A stretch of DNA of 64,000 bases from Asanoa sp040676615 (lineage in GTDB: Bacteria; Actinomycetota; Actinomycetes; Mycobacteriales; Micromonosporaceae), in NCBI RefSeq assembly GCF_040676615.1, contig NZ_JBFAPI010000006.1, forward strand, positions 186,001-250,000, in the 5' to 3' direction. Shown one piece after another: positions 33,451 through 42,203 of the stretch. A program made the position numbers and the translations under genes. Numbering within the stretch: position 1 is the first letter of the stretch; each line of letters begins with the position of its first letter. A model generated the notes under the pieces. The model did no database searches, was not told the DNA's origin, and worked only from the letters and a program-made list of their open reading frames with translations.

Positions 33451-33672
33451 GTGTCCAGTCTTTCGTCTTCCGCCACACCCACCCCGGCCGTCGTGCCGGT
33501 GGCCCTCCCATGGCGCCAGCTCCAGCCCTGGCTACTGTTCGGTGCCGTGCTGGCGCTCGGCCTGCTCTACTTCGTCGGCAGCGAGCAGGGGGTCTTCCAC
33601 CTGGTCGGTGGCAGCGGCGTGCACGAGTTCGTGCACGACGGCCGCCACCTGCTCGGTTTCCCCTGCCACTGA
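33451..33672 (+). CDS. cbtB: CbtB cobalt transporter subunit
   Basis: A 73-residue membrane protein with one helix (LLFGAVLALGLLYFVGS) and a His-rich C-terminus (HEFVHDGRHLLGFPCH) that likely binds Co2+. CbtB is the small subunit of the CbtAB cobalt importer often found under B12 riboswitches, as here. GTG start placed 8 bases after GAGGAGG. The stop overlaps the cbtA start (TGATG). Confidence 0.94.
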   Translation: MSSLSSSATPTPAVVPVALPWRQLQPWLLFGAVLALGLLYFVGSEQGVFHLVGGSGVHEFVHDGRHLLGFPCH

Positions 33673-34391
33673 TGCTGTCACCGCGTTCTCTGCTGATCCG
33701 CGGCATGCTGGTCGGGCTGGCGGCCGGCGTGCTCGCGTTCGGGTTCGCCTACCTGGTCGGCGAAGGCCCGATCGACGCGGCGATCGCTTTCGAGGCGGCG
33801 CATGCCGAGGCCGGCGAGCCGGCTCTCGTCAGCCGCACCGTGCAGAGCACCTTCGGGCTGCTGACCGCGACGCTGGTCTACGGCGTCGCGTTCGGCGGCA
33901 TCTTCTCGATGGTGTTCGCGGCCGCATACGGGCGGATCGGCCGGCTCGGCGCGCGGGCGACCGCGGCCCTGGTCGGGCTGGCCGGCTTCGTCACCGTCGC
34001 GCTGGTGCCGTTCCTGAAATACCCGGCCAACCCGCCGGCGACCGGTTCGGAAGACACCATCGGCCGGCGTACCTCCTTGTATTTCCTGATGGTGGTGATC
34101 GCACTCGCGACGCTGGCGTTGGCTGTCTACATCGGACGATCGCAGGTCGCGCGCTTCGGCGCCTGGAACGCCACGCTCGTCGCGGCCGGGGCGTTCGTGG
34201 CGGTGATCGTCGTCGCGCACATCCTGCTGCCGCCGATCGAGGAGATCCCGGAAGGTTTCTCGCCGCTCGTGCTGTGGAACTTCCGCCTCGCCTCACTCGG
34301 CACGCAGGTGGTCGTCTGGGCCGCGCTGGGGCTCGGCCTCGGCGCCGTCGTGGAGCGCGACATCCGCCGCGCGGGGGTCTTCAGCGCCTGA
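33672..34391 (+). CDS. cbtA: CbtA cobalt transporter
   Basis: Membrane subunit of the cobalt importer, 239 residues with five or six helices (LLIRGMLVGLAAGVLAFGFA at the start). Characteristic segments are the TVQSTFGLLTATLVYGVAFGG helix pair (partial), LKYPANPP, and HILLPPIEEIPEGF. It should supply Co2+ to the B12 pathway encoded next door. Translationally coupled to cbtB and under the same riboswitch. It converges with the cbiX end, leaving 22 bases between stops. Confidence 0.94.
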   Translation: MLSPRSLLIRGMLVGLAAGVLAFGFAYLVGEGPIDAAIAFEAAHAEAGEPALVSRTVQSTFGLLTATLVYGVAFGGIFSMVFAAAYGRIGRLGARATAALVGLAGFVTVALVPFLKYPANPPATGSEDTIGRRTSLYFLMVVIALATLALAVYIGRSQVARFGAWNATLVAAGAFVAVIVVAHILLPPIEEIPEGFSPLVLWNFRLASLGTQVVVWAALGLGLGAVVERDIRRAGVFSA

Positions 34392-34413
34392 TCCCGCCCG
34401 CCGGCCGCCACCG

Positions 34414-35256
34414 TCAATGATGGTGGTGGTCGGCCGGGTGGGAGTGTGGCAGTTGGGCCGCGCCGACCGCGCGCTCGTGGAACGGCAGCGCCACCCGGTA
34501 TTTGCAGGTGTCGCAGTTGGCCCGGATGTCGCCGGCCAGCGCCTCCGCGTAGCGCTCGGCCACGATCTCGGCCAGCCCGTCGCAGTCGCCGATCACCTCG
34601 GCCGCGCGCACGTCGGCTCGGTGGTCCTGCGCCCACTGGCGTGCCTGCGCTTCGACCCGGCGGGGGAGGACACCGGTGAAGAGGAAGTAGGGCAGCACCA
34701 CGATCCGGTGCGCCCCGAGGGCCCGGCAGCGGTCCAGGCCCGTCATCACGCCGGGTTGGGCGAGCGAGACGAACGCGTACTCGACACCGGCCACCGGCGT
34801 CGTCTCGGCCAGCAGTCGCGCGACCTTGGCGACCTCGGCGTTGGCGTCCGGGTCGGTGGAGCCGCGGCCCACCAGCAGGACGGTGGTGTCCGGGTCCACG
34901 CCGGTGCCGGTCAGTCGTTCCCGCAGCAGACCCAGGACGCCCGGGTGCGGACCGAGCGGCCGGCCGTAGGCGAAGGACAGCCCGGGATGCCGTGCCCGTT
35001 CGGCGGCCAGCGACGCGGGGATGTCGCCCTTGGCATGGCCGGCGGCAACCAGCATCAGGGGTACGCAGGCCAGCCGTCGCGCGCCGGATCGGACCAACTC
35101 GGCGACCGCGTCCTTGACCGGCGGCGGCGAGAGTTCGATGAAGCCACCTGCGACCGGCACGTCGAGGGTCCGCCCGACCCGGGCCGCGAAGCGGCGGAAC
35201 TCGTCGGCGCCCTGCGGGTCGGAGGTGCCGTGGCCGGCGATGAGCAAGGGAGTCAT
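34414..35256 (-). CDS. cbiX: sirohydrochlorin/cobalt chelatase CbiX-type with His-rich tail
   Basis: Class II chelatase, 280 residues, with two related domains: PLLIAGHGTSDPQG (catalytic His) in the first and VLLVGRGSTDPDA in the second, where the His is Arg. A further conserved His lies in VAAGHAKGD. The C-terminus carries NCDTC (possible Fe-S or metal site) and ends in a His-rich tail (PHSHPADHHHH), as in long CbiX proteins. Inserts Co2+ (or Fe2+) into sirohydrochlorin, an early step of the oxygen-independent route. Last gene of the riboswitch operon; its ATG overlaps the cobH stop. Confidence 0.92.
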   Translation of the reverse strand: MTPLLIAGHGTSDPQGADEFRRFAARVGRTLDVPVAGGFIELSPPPVKDAVAELVRSGARRLACVPLMLVAAGHAKGDIPASLAAERARHPGLSFAYGRPLGPHPGVLGLLRERLTGTGVDPDTTVLLVGRGSTDPDANAEVAKVARLLAETTPVAGVEYAFVSLAQPGVMTGLDRCRALGAHRIVVLPYFLFTGVLPRRVEAQARQWAQDHRADVRAAEVIGDCDGLAEIVAERYAEALAGDIRANCDTCKYRVALPFHERAVGAAQLPHSHPADHHHH

Positions 35257-35891
35257 GCGAGCGGGTCTCCGTAGAGCAGAGCGTTCACGGCGGCGGCGGC
35301 GACCGCGGCGCCGCCGCGGGCCGAGCGGTTGGACAGTTGCGGAAGGGCGGTGCGGCGCAGCGCCGCCTTCGATTCGGCGGCGCCGACATAACCGACCGGC
35401 AGGCCGATCACCAGGGCCGGTCGCACCGTGCCGGCCTCGGCCAGCCGGATCAGTTCGGCCAGCGCGGTCGGCGCGTTGCCGATCACCCAGACGGCGCCGT
35501 CCGGGTGCCTGCCCGCCGCGAGCCTGATGCCGGCGGCCGAGCGGGTCAGGCCGGTCTCCCGGGTCGGGTCGGCAGGATCGGTCGGCCCGGCCGTGCGGGC
35601 CAGATCGGCCGCTTCGGGGGCCGCGACCAGGCAGGTGGCCGGGTACGCGGTGACACCCGCCGCGACCATCGTGACGTCGGTGACCAGCGCCGCACCGCCG
35701 GCCAGCGCGGCCGCACCGGCCACCAACGCTCCCTCGTCGGTGACCAGGTCGTCTCGCCAGCCGGGGTCCGCCGTGGTGTGGATGATGCGCTCAACCACGT
35801 CGCGGGTGTGCCGCGGCAGCCCGGTGGTGTCGGCCTCGGCGCGCAGGATCCGGTAGGACTCGGCCTCGATCGGGTGCACGGCGCGCTTCAC
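35253..35891 (-). CDS. cobH: precorrin-8X methylmutase CobH/CbiC
   Basis: Moves a methyl group from C11 to C12, giving hydrogenobyrinate or cobyrinate. At 212 residues it is the normal size. Family segments: HPIEAESYRIL, GLPRHTRDVVERIIHTTAD (catalytic His), VTDVTMVAAGV, and VIGNAPTALAEL ending with VIGLPVGYVGAAESK. GTG start at 35891 shares bases with the stop of the cbiG/cobJ fusion, which fixes the start. Overlaps cbiX by 4 bases. Confidence 0.94.
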   Translation of the reverse strand: MKRAVHPIEAESYRILRAEADTTGLPRHTRDVVERIIHTTADPGWRDDLVTDEGALVAGAAALAGGAALVTDVTMVAAGVTAYPATCLVAAPEAADLARTAGPTDPADPTRETGLTRSAAGIRLAAGRHPDGAVWVIGNAPTALAELIRLAEAGTVRPALVIGLPVGYVGAAESKAALRRTALPQLSNRSARGGAAVAAAAVNALLYGDPLA

Positions 35892-37612
35892 GACAGCCAC
35901 GCGTACTCCCGTGGTGTGACCATCCGCCCGGCCACCAGCCGGGTCCGGCTGGAACCCACCAGCACCACCGACCGCATGTCCACGATGGATGGGTCGGCGG
36001 TCAGCGCGGCGAGGGTGGTCAGGCACACGCGCTGGCCAGGGCGGGACGCGTCGCGGACGACCCCTACCGGCGTTTGCGGCAGCCGGTGCTCGCGGAGGAT
36101 CGCGAGGGCGTCGGCGAACTGGGCGACCCGGGTCCGGCTGCGCGGGTTGTAGAGGCAGGCGACCAGGTCTGCGGCGGCCACCGCGCGGAGCCGGTCGACG
36201 ATCACCGGCCAGGGTGTGTGCAGGTCCGACAGCGAGACATAGGCGTGGTCGTGGCCGAGCGGCGCGCCCAGCAGCGCACTCGCCGCGAGGGCCGCCGTCA
36301 CTCCCGGCACGGCCTCGACGTCGACGTCGGCGCCGGCCAGTTCGAGCGCCGGCGACGCCATCGCGTACAGCCCGGCGTCCCCGGAACCGATCAGCGCGAC
36401 CGCGTGCCCGGCGGTGGCCAGTTCGACGGCCTCGCGGGCCCGCTTGGACTCCTCGCCCAGCACCGACGCGACGATCCGGGCCCCGGGGGAGAGCAGGTGG
36501 CGCACCTGGTCGACGTACTGGTCGAGGCCGACCACGACCGACGCCCGCCGCAGGGCGGCGGTGGCCCGCGGCGTCCGCAGGTCCTCGGCGCCCGGCCCGA
36601 TCCCGACGATGGTCAACCTTCCGCGCGGCACGAGCCGTGCGACAGCGGCGGTCGCGGTCGGCGTGACCTGCTTGGGCACCACCAGCGCGGCGCCCCGGCC
36701 GGCGTCGCGGGCGGCCCGTACCGCGGCGGCCTCGGCCACGCTCGGCGTGCCGACGGCGGCCCGCACCACCTCCGACGGCGTCGGCACGTCCTCGACCGCG
36801 AGTTCCGCCGCCGGGAAGGTGAGCACCGCCCAGCCCCGCTCGGCCGCGAACTCGAGGATGCCGGCCTCGTCGGCTTTGGCGTCCACTGTGGCCAGTGCCC
36901 GCACCGCGCTCGGGTCGAGCCCGCCGGCCGCCAGGGCGGCATCCACCACGGCGGCAACCGCCTCGGCGGTCACGCCCCGACTCGCGCCGACCCCGACCAC
37001 CAACGAGGGCGGCCGGTAAACCAGATCACCGGTGACCTCGCGCAGGTCGGAGACGGTCAGCCGGACCGACGCGCGGTCGCCGGCCGCCGGCAGCGCGGCA
37101 TCGTCTCCCGCCGGCAGTGGTGGCAGCGGCCAGGTCGCGTCGGCGACCACGGTCGCGCCCGCGCCGTCCAGCAGGGCCCGGGTCACCCGGGCGACCGGGT
37201 TGGGGTCTGCGAGGCGGAAGCCGAGGTCGGCGCCGAAGCCGTCCAGCGGCGGGAAGCCGACGCTGTCGGTGGCGGTGGTGATGACCGGCTCGGCGCCGAT
37301 CAGGGCTCCGATCCGGTGTGCCGCCTCGTTGGCGCCGCCGTCGTGGCCGCCGGTCAGGGCTACCGCGAAGCGGCCGGCCTCGTCGACGCAGACGACGCCC
37401 GGGTCGGTGTGCTTGTCGGTCAGCAGCGGCGCGATCAGCCGGACCGTGGCGCCGGTGGCCAGGAAGCAGACCACGACGCCGCCGTCGGCCCAGGCCGCCG
37501 CCAACTGCGCGCGGACCGCACCGTCGTGGGTGCGGACCTCGTCGGGCCAGGCCTGGGCGAGCCGCGCGGCCAGCCGGCGACCGGCGACCGTCGGCGCCAC
37601 CACGCCGATCAT
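35888..37612 (-). CDS. cobJ: CbiG-CobJ/CbiH fusion: cobalt-precorrin-5A hydrolase + precorrin-3B C17-methyltransferase
   Basis: A 574-residue fusion. Residues 1-335 match CbiG: N-terminal part with FLATGATVRLIAPLL, DKHTDPGVV and LTGGHDGGANEAAH, and CbiG C-domain with VGVGASRGVTAEAV and ATVDAKADEAGI. Residues 336-574 are the CobJ/CbiH SAM methyltransferase (IVGIGPGAEDLRTPRA, LIGSGDAGLYAMASPALEL, YNPRSRTR), which methylates C17 and contracts the ring. ATG at 37612 overlaps the cobL stop. The CbiG part belongs to the cobalt-early route, although most partners here are of the aerobic type. Confidence 0.94.
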   Translation of the reverse strand: MIGVVAPTVAGRRLAARLAQAWPDEVRTHDGAVRAQLAAAWADGGVVVCFLATGATVRLIAPLLTDKHTDPGVVCVDEAGRFAVALTGGHDGGANEAAHRIGALIGAEPVITTATDSVGFPPLDGFGADLGFRLADPNPVARVTRALLDGAGATVVADATWPLPPLPAGDDAALPAAGDRASVRLTVSDLREVTGDLVYRPPSLVVGVGASRGVTAEAVAAVVDAALAAGGLDPSAVRALATVDAKADEAGILEFAAERGWAVLTFPAAELAVEDVPTPSEVVRAAVGTPSVAEAAAVRAARDAGRGAALVVPKQVTPTATAAVARLVPRGRLTIVGIGPGAEDLRTPRATAALRRASVVVGLDQYVDQVRHLLSPGARIVASVLGEESKRAREAVELATAGHAVALIGSGDAGLYAMASPALELAGADVDVEAVPGVTAALAASALLGAPLGHDHAYVSLSDLHTPWPVIVDRLRAVAAADLVACLYNPRSRTRVAQFADALAILREHRLPQTPVGVVRDASRPGQRVCLTTLAALTADPSIVDMRSVVLVGSSRTRLVAGRMVTPREYAWLS

Positions 37613-38763
37613 CGGCTGCCCCAGACCAGCGTGACCGGGTTGGTCGCGGCCAGGCGATGCCGGCCGGCGATCTGCGCCAGGCGGTTGGCCTGCACCTGGA
37701 CGCCGCCGGCGGCGTAACCCGCGGCGGTGAGCGCGTCGGCGGCCGGGCCGACCGGTTCCAGCGCGGCGAACGCGGCCACCACGGTCGCCGGGCGGCGCGC
37801 GAGCACCGCCGCGAGCACGTCGGCGCCGCCGCCCCCGACGAACACGGAGTCGGGCTCGGGCAGGTCGGCGAGTGCCGCCGGCGCCGCGCCGGTCAGCACC
37901 CGCACGTGGACGCCGTGTCGGGCGGCGTTGGCGCGGGCCAGGTCGGCCGCGGCCGGGTCGCGGTCGACGGCGACGACCGCCGCGCCGAACCGGGCGCACT
38001 CGACCGCGACCGAGCCCGATCCGGCGCCGATGTCCCAGACCAGCGTGCCCGGTGCGGGGCGGAGGTGGGGCAGCGCGACCGCGCGTACCTCGGCTTTCGT
38101 GATCATCGAGGCGCGATGGTCGAACGCGTCCTCGGGCAGGGCCCAGCCGTCCGGCGTCCGCGTGCCGCCGGCCAACCAGCCGGCCGGGCCGCCCTCGACC
38201 TCGCCGGCCAGTGAGATCACCACGTTGGGCTCGGCCCAGTCGCCGTCGGGGGCGGTCAGTCGCTCGTCGGGGGCGCCGAGGCAGGAGGCCACGATCAGCC
38301 GCCGCGGCCAGCCGTCCAGGGCCGCCGCCAGCACCGGCGGCTCCGCGCCGGGACCGGTCAGGACGGCCACCTTCGGGTAGGCGCGGCAAACGTTGGCCGC
38401 CCGCCGCAGGCCGCCGTCGCGCCCGTGCGCCGACACCACGACCGCGTCGTCCCAGGGCAGCCCGAGGCGGGCGAAGGCCTGCGCCACCGACGACACCGCG
38501 GGCCGGACGACCGGGTCGACACCGGCCCGGCGCAGGGACCGGACGATGCCGAAGAAGCCGGGATCACCGCTGGCCAGCACCGCGACTGGTCCACTGTGGT
38601 CAGCCAATCGGGTGAGGGCCGCGCCGACATCGCCCAGCACCACGCGCTCGGCGGAGGAGTCGACGGCCGCCAGGTGTCGTGCGCCGCCGACGAGCAGCGT
38701 CGCGTCCGCGACCGCCACGGGCAGCGGGCCGCCGTCAAAGCCGAACACCGTCACGTCAGCCAC
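37609..38763 (-). CDS. cobL: precorrin-6Y C5,15-methyltransferase (decarboxylating) CobL/CbiET
   Basis: Bifunctional enzyme, 384 residues. CbiE-like methyltransferase (about 1-200; VLASGDPGFFGIVRSL, VSAHGRDGG) plus a CbiT-like domain (215-384) with the Rossmann SAM motif VWDIGAGSGSVAVE. It methylates C5 and C15 and decarboxylates the C12 side chain. GTG at 38763 overlaps the cobM stop by 8 bases; a GTG 9 bases further on would nearly abut it, so the exact start is open. Confidence 0.94.
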   Translation of the reverse strand: MADVTVFGFDGGPLPVAVADATLLVGGARHLAAVDSSAERVVLGDVGAALTRLADHSGPVAVLASGDPGFFGIVRSLRRAGVDPVVRPAVSSVAQAFARLGLPWDDAVVVSAHGRDGGLRRAANVCRAYPKVAVLTGPGAEPPVLAAALDGWPRRLIVASCLGAPDERLTAPDGDWAEPNVVISLAGEVEGGPAGWLAGGTRTPDGWALPEDAFDHRASMITKAEVRAVALPHLRPAPGTLVWDIGAGSGSVAVECARFGAAVVAVDRDPAAADLARANAARHGVHVRVLTGAAPAALADLPEPDSVFVGGGGADVLAAVLARRPATVVAAFAALEPVGPAADALTAAGYAAGGVQVQANRLAQIAGRHRLAATNPVTLVWGSR

Positions 38764-39556
38764 GGCGGGCCTTGAGCTGGTCGCGCGCGGCCGGATCGGC
38801 CCGCCGGTGGCCGTGGAAGTGGCCGGGGTGGTAGAGGTGGCTGCGGGTGCCGTGGGCGGCGAGCGCCGGCCCGACCAGGAACAGCGTGTGCTTCCAGAGC
38901 TTGTGCGCCCGCACCGTCTTGGCCAGCGTGCCGATGGTGCACCAGGCCAGCAGCTCGTCGGGCCAGCTCACCCGCGAACCGACGACGACCGGCGTCTCCG
39001 GCGGATAGCCGCCGTCGAGGAGTTGCTCGGCCAGTTGCTTGGCGCGCGCCGCCGACAGGAACACCGCCATCGTCGTGCCGTGCCGGGCGAAGTCGGCGAT
39101 CCGCTCGCCGTCGGGCATCGGGGTCTTGCCGCCCTCGAGCCGCGTCAGGATCACCGACTGGGCCACCTCGGGCACGGTCAGCTCGCGGCCCGCCGCCGCG
39201 GCGACCGCGGCGAACGCCGAGACGCCGGGCACGATCTCCGTGGTCAGGTCGAGCCCCGCGCACGCGTCGAGTTGTTCGGCCACCGCGCCCCACAGGCTCG
39301 GGTCGCCCGAGTGCAGGCGCACCACGTGCAGGCCCTCGGCCGCGGCACGATGGTAGATGGCGACCACCGCCTCCAGCGGCACCGCCGCCGAGTCGACCAC
39401 CTCGGCGCCGGGCCGCACGTGGTCCAGCACCTCGGCGGCGACCAGACTCGACGCCCAGACCACCACGTCGGCCTCGGCCAGCCGGCGGGCGGCCCGCAGG
39501 GTCATCAGGTCGGCGGCGCCCGGACCGGCGCCGACGAAGGTCACCCGACCGGTCAC
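38756..39556 (-). CDS. cobM: precorrin-4 C11-methyltransferase CobM/CbiF
   Basis: A 266-residue SAM methyltransferase. Motifs: VTFVGAGPGAADLMTLRA at the start, LHSGDPSLWGAVAEQL, EIVPGVSAFAAVAA, LTRLEGGKTPMPDGE, and CTIGTLAKTVRAH. It methylates C11. The GTG start overlaps the cobI stop (GTGA). The C-terminal HLYHPGHFHGHR stretch is His-rich, seen in some actinobacterial homologues. Confidence 0.94.
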   Translation of the reverse strand: MTGRVTFVGAGPGAADLMTLRAARRLAEADVVVWASSLVAAEVLDHVRPGAEVVDSAAVPLEAVVAIYHRAAAEGLHVVRLHSGDPSLWGAVAEQLDACAGLDLTTEIVPGVSAFAAVAAAAGRELTVPEVAQSVILTRLEGGKTPMPDGERIADFARHGTTMAVFLSAARAKQLAEQLLDGGYPPETPVVVGSRVSWPDELLAWCTIGTLAKTVRAHKLWKHTLFLVGPALAAHGTRSHLYHPGHFHGHRRADPAARDQLKARRG

Positions 39557-40266
39557 AGCTTTCCTCCGCGTCGATGGCGGACGGCCGGGATCAGCACCGT
39601 CGCCAGGTATGGCAGCGCGCCGTCGACCGAGTCGAGCGGCTGCACCTTCTCGTCGGGCAGCCCGAGGTGGGTTCCGACCAGCGCGCCCCGCCAGGCCGCG
39701 GCGTCGGCGATCGCGGCCATGTGCCGGCCGCCCTTGTAGACCACGACCGTGGCGTCCCGCGCCAGCGCCTCGTGCAACGGAGCCAGGTCGCCGCGGGCCA
39801 TCGGCAGCAGCACGAGTTCCTCGCCGCCTTCGACCAGCGGCCGCCCGGCCGTGGCGGCCAGCGCCTGCATCGCGGTGATCCCGGGGACGGTGGAAACCTC
39901 GACCGACGGCACGAGGCCGCGCACGGTCGAAGCCAGGTAGCCGAAGGTGGCGTACACGTTGGGATCGCCGATCGTCGCGAACGCGGCCGTGCCGCCGGTC
40001 TCCCGCAGCCACTCGGCGACCCGGCGCCCGGCCGCGTCCCAGTAGCGCTCGCGCCGCCCGGCGTCCTCCCGCTCGTTGAGCGCGAACACCAGCCGTTCGA
40101 TCCGCTCGTGCGCGGCGTGTGCGCGCACGGTCGCCTCGGCGCGCCCGACATCGGCTGGGTCCAGCACGGGCACGAACACCCGCCCGGCGGTGGCCAGGGC
40201 GCGTACCCCCTTGAGGGTCATCAGCTCCGGGTCACCGGGCCCGACGCCGACTCCGATCAGGCGCAT
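39553..40266 (-). CDS. cobI: precorrin-2 C20-methyltransferase CobI/CbiL
   Basis: A 237-residue SAM methyltransferase that methylates C20 of precorrin-2 or its cobalt form. Motifs: RLIGVGVGPGDPELMTLKGV, FATIGDPNVYATFGYL, VSTVPGITAMQALAA, and VVYKGGRHM. ATG at 40266; it overlaps the end of cobB by 10 bases, so coupling is likely. Confidence 0.94.
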   Translation of the reverse strand: MRLIGVGVGPGDPELMTLKGVRALATAGRVFVPVLDPADVGRAEATVRAHAAHERIERLVFALNEREDAGRRERYWDAAGRRVAEWLRETGGTAAFATIGDPNVYATFGYLASTVRGLVPSVEVSTVPGITAMQALAATAGRPLVEGGEELVLLPMARGDLAPLHEALARDATVVVYKGGRHMAAIADAAAWRGALVGTHLGLPDEKVQPLDSVDGALPYLATVLIPAVRHRRGGKL

Positions 40267-41591
40267 GCCGCCACCAGCCGTTCCGCGATCTCGGGCGTGC
40301 CCGCCCAGTGCAGGTGCAGATAGGAGGCGTGCACGTTGCCCGCCACGAAGCCTTCGGCCGGCTGCTCGCGCCAGGCCCAGGCCGGCATCGCGCCAGAACC
40401 GGGTGTGGTCGCCGTCCGGTGGAACTCGTGCCCGGTCACCCGGGTGCCGACCGGAGCGAACCAACTGGGTGAGATGGCCACCGCGTCGCGGTAACGGAGG
40501 GTGAGCCGGCCGGTCATCGCCGCGTCGGCCGGCAGCACGCCGCACATCGGCGCCCCGTCCAAGGTCCGGGAAAGCCAGAGCAGCCCCGCGCACTCGGCGG
40601 CGATCGGGGCGCCGCTCGCGGCCAGTGCCGCCACGGCCGACCGCAACGGTACGTTGGCCGACAGCTCGGCGGCGTAAACCTCGGGGAAGCCACCGCCGAC
40701 CACCAGGGCGGCGGTGTCGGGCGGCAGGGCCTCGTCGTGCAACGGGTCGACGGTGACGACGTCCGCGCCGGCGGCGGCCAGCAGCTCGGTGGTCTCCGCG
40801 TAGCCGAAGCTGAACGCGGGCCCACCGGCGACCGCGACCACAGGCCTCCCGGCCACGGCGGCAACCGGCGGTGACCACGGCTCCACCGGCAACGGGGGCG
40901 CGGTTGCGGCGGCGGCGGCCACGGCGTCGAGGTCCACACTGGACGCGACGAGCGAGGCCAGCGCGACCATCGCGGCGGCCGCCTCGGCGCGGCGTTCCAC
41001 CACCGGCACCAGGCCGAGGTGTCGCGTCGGCGCGGCCACCGCGTCGCTGCGCCGCAGCACGCCGAGGACCGGCGTGCCGGTCTCCTCGAGGGCCTCGCGC
41101 AGGATCGCCTCGTGCCGGTCGGAGCCGACCTTGTTGAGCACCACGCCGGCGATCCGCAGCGTCGGGTCGAAGCCGCGGAAGCCGTGCACCAGCGCGGCGA
41201 CCGACCGGCCGACGGCGGAACCGTCGACCACCAGCAGGACCGGCGCCGACAGCAGCTTGGCCACCTGCGCGGTCGAGCCGTGCTCGCCGGCGTGCGCCCG
41301 GCCGTCGAAGAGCCCCATCACGCCCTCGACCACGGCGAGGTCGGCACCGGCCGCGCCGTGCGCGAACAGCGGCGCGATCCGTTCCGCGCCGACCATGACC
41401 GGGTCGAGATTGCGGCCCGGCCGGCCGCTGGCCAGCGCGTGATAGCCCGGGTCGATGTAGTCCGGACCGACCTTGAAACCGGCCACCGTCTCGCCGCGCG
41501 CGGCGAACGCCGCGAGCAACCCGCCGGCCACGGTCGTCTTCCCGTGCCCGGAAGCCGGCGCGGCCACCACGATCCGTGGGGTGGCTACCAC
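40257..41591 (-). CDS. cobB: cobyrinate / hydrogenobyrinate a,c-diamide synthase CobB/CbiA
   Basis: Glutamine-dependent amidotransferase, 444 residues, amidating side chains a and c. The N-terminal ATPase domain has a P-loop ASGHGKTTVAGGL and GPDYIDPGYHALASGR; the C-terminal glutaminase-like domain has FGYAETTELL, the nucleophile Cys in AECAGLLWLSR, and GHEFHRT with the conserved His. GTG start overlaps the cobO stop. Whether it uses hydrogenobyrinate or cobyrinate depends on when cobalt is inserted. Confidence 0.94.
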   Translation of the reverse strand: MVATPRIVVAAPASGHGKTTVAGGLLAAFAARGETVAGFKVGPDYIDPGYHALASGRPGRNLDPVMVGAERIAPLFAHGAAGADLAVVEGVMGLFDGRAHAGEHGSTAQVAKLLSAPVLLVVDGSAVGRSVAALVHGFRGFDPTLRIAGVVLNKVGSDRHEAILREALEETGTPVLGVLRRSDAVAAPTRHLGLVPVVERRAEAAAAMVALASLVASSVDLDAVAAAAATAPPLPVEPWSPPVAAVAGRPVVAVAGGPAFSFGYAETTELLAAAGADVVTVDPLHDEALPPDTAALVVGGGFPEVYAAELSANVPLRSAVAALAASGAPIAAECAGLLWLSRTLDGAPMCGVLPADAAMTGRLTLRYRDAVAISPSWFAPVGTRVTGHEFHRTATTPGSGAMPAWAWREQPAEGFVAGNVHASYLHLHWAGTPEIAERLVAACA

Positions 41592-42199
41592 TCGATGCCC
41601 TGCTGACCCTTGCGGCCGGCGTCCATCGGGTGCTTGACCTTGGTCATCTCGGTGACCAGGTCGGCCGCCCCGACCAGCGCGGGCGCGGCGTCGCGGCCGG
41701 TGACCAGCACGTGCTGGTTGCCGGGGCGGGCCCGCAGCGTCGCCACCACCTCGTCGACGTCGACCCAACCCCATTTCATCGGGTACGTGAACTCGTCGAG
41801 CACGTAGAACCGGTAACGCTCCTCGCGCAGATCCCGCTTGACCTGCGCCCAGCCCTCCGCGGCCTCGGCGGCGTGGTCGCGCTCGTCGCCCGGCCGGGCC
41901 AGCCACGACCAGCCCTCGCCCATCTTGTGCCAGGTGACCGGCGCGCCCTGGCCGGTGGCCGCGTGGTGCGCGCCGAGTGCCTTGAGCGCGGTCTCCTCGC
42001 CGACCCGCCACTTGGGACTCTTCACGAACTGGAAGACGACGATCGGCCAGCCGGCGTTCCAGGCGCGCAGCGCCATCCCGAACGCGGCCGTCGACTTGCC
42101 CTTGCCGATGCCGGTGTGCACCGCCAGCAACGGTTGCCGCCGGCGCTCGCGGGTGGTCAGCCCGTCGTCGGGAACCTGTTCGACCTTGCCCTGAGGCAT
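41585..42199 (-). CDS. cobO: cob(I)yrinic acid a,c-diamide adenosyltransferase CobO/CobA
   Basis: Transfers adenosine from ATP to Co(I) corrinoids. 204 residues with a P-loop HTGIGKGKSTAAFGMALRA (where GNGKGKT is common, the Asn is Ile here), QFVKSPKW, VLDEFTYPMKWGW and VLVTGRDAAPALV. The family is corrinoid-specific CobA-type. Four bases after the ChlI/ChlD gene. Confidence 0.94.
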   Translation of the reverse strand: MPQGKVEQVPDDGLTTRERRRQPLLAVHTGIGKGKSTAAFGMALRAWNAGWPIVVFQFVKSPKWRVGEETALKALGAHHAATGQGAPVTWHKMGEGWSWLARPGDERDHAAEAAEGWAQVKRDLREERYRFYVLDEFTYPMKWGWVDVDEVVATLRARPGNQHVLVTGRDAAPALVGAADLVTEMTKVKHPMDAGRKGQQGIEW

Positions 42200-42203
42200 C
42201 GCG

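Noticed and set aside
34400..34439. Bidirectional terminator between cbtA and cbiX
   Set aside because: CCGGCC-type complementarity exists, but the right arm is formed by cbiX His codons, is imperfect, and lacks a U-run.
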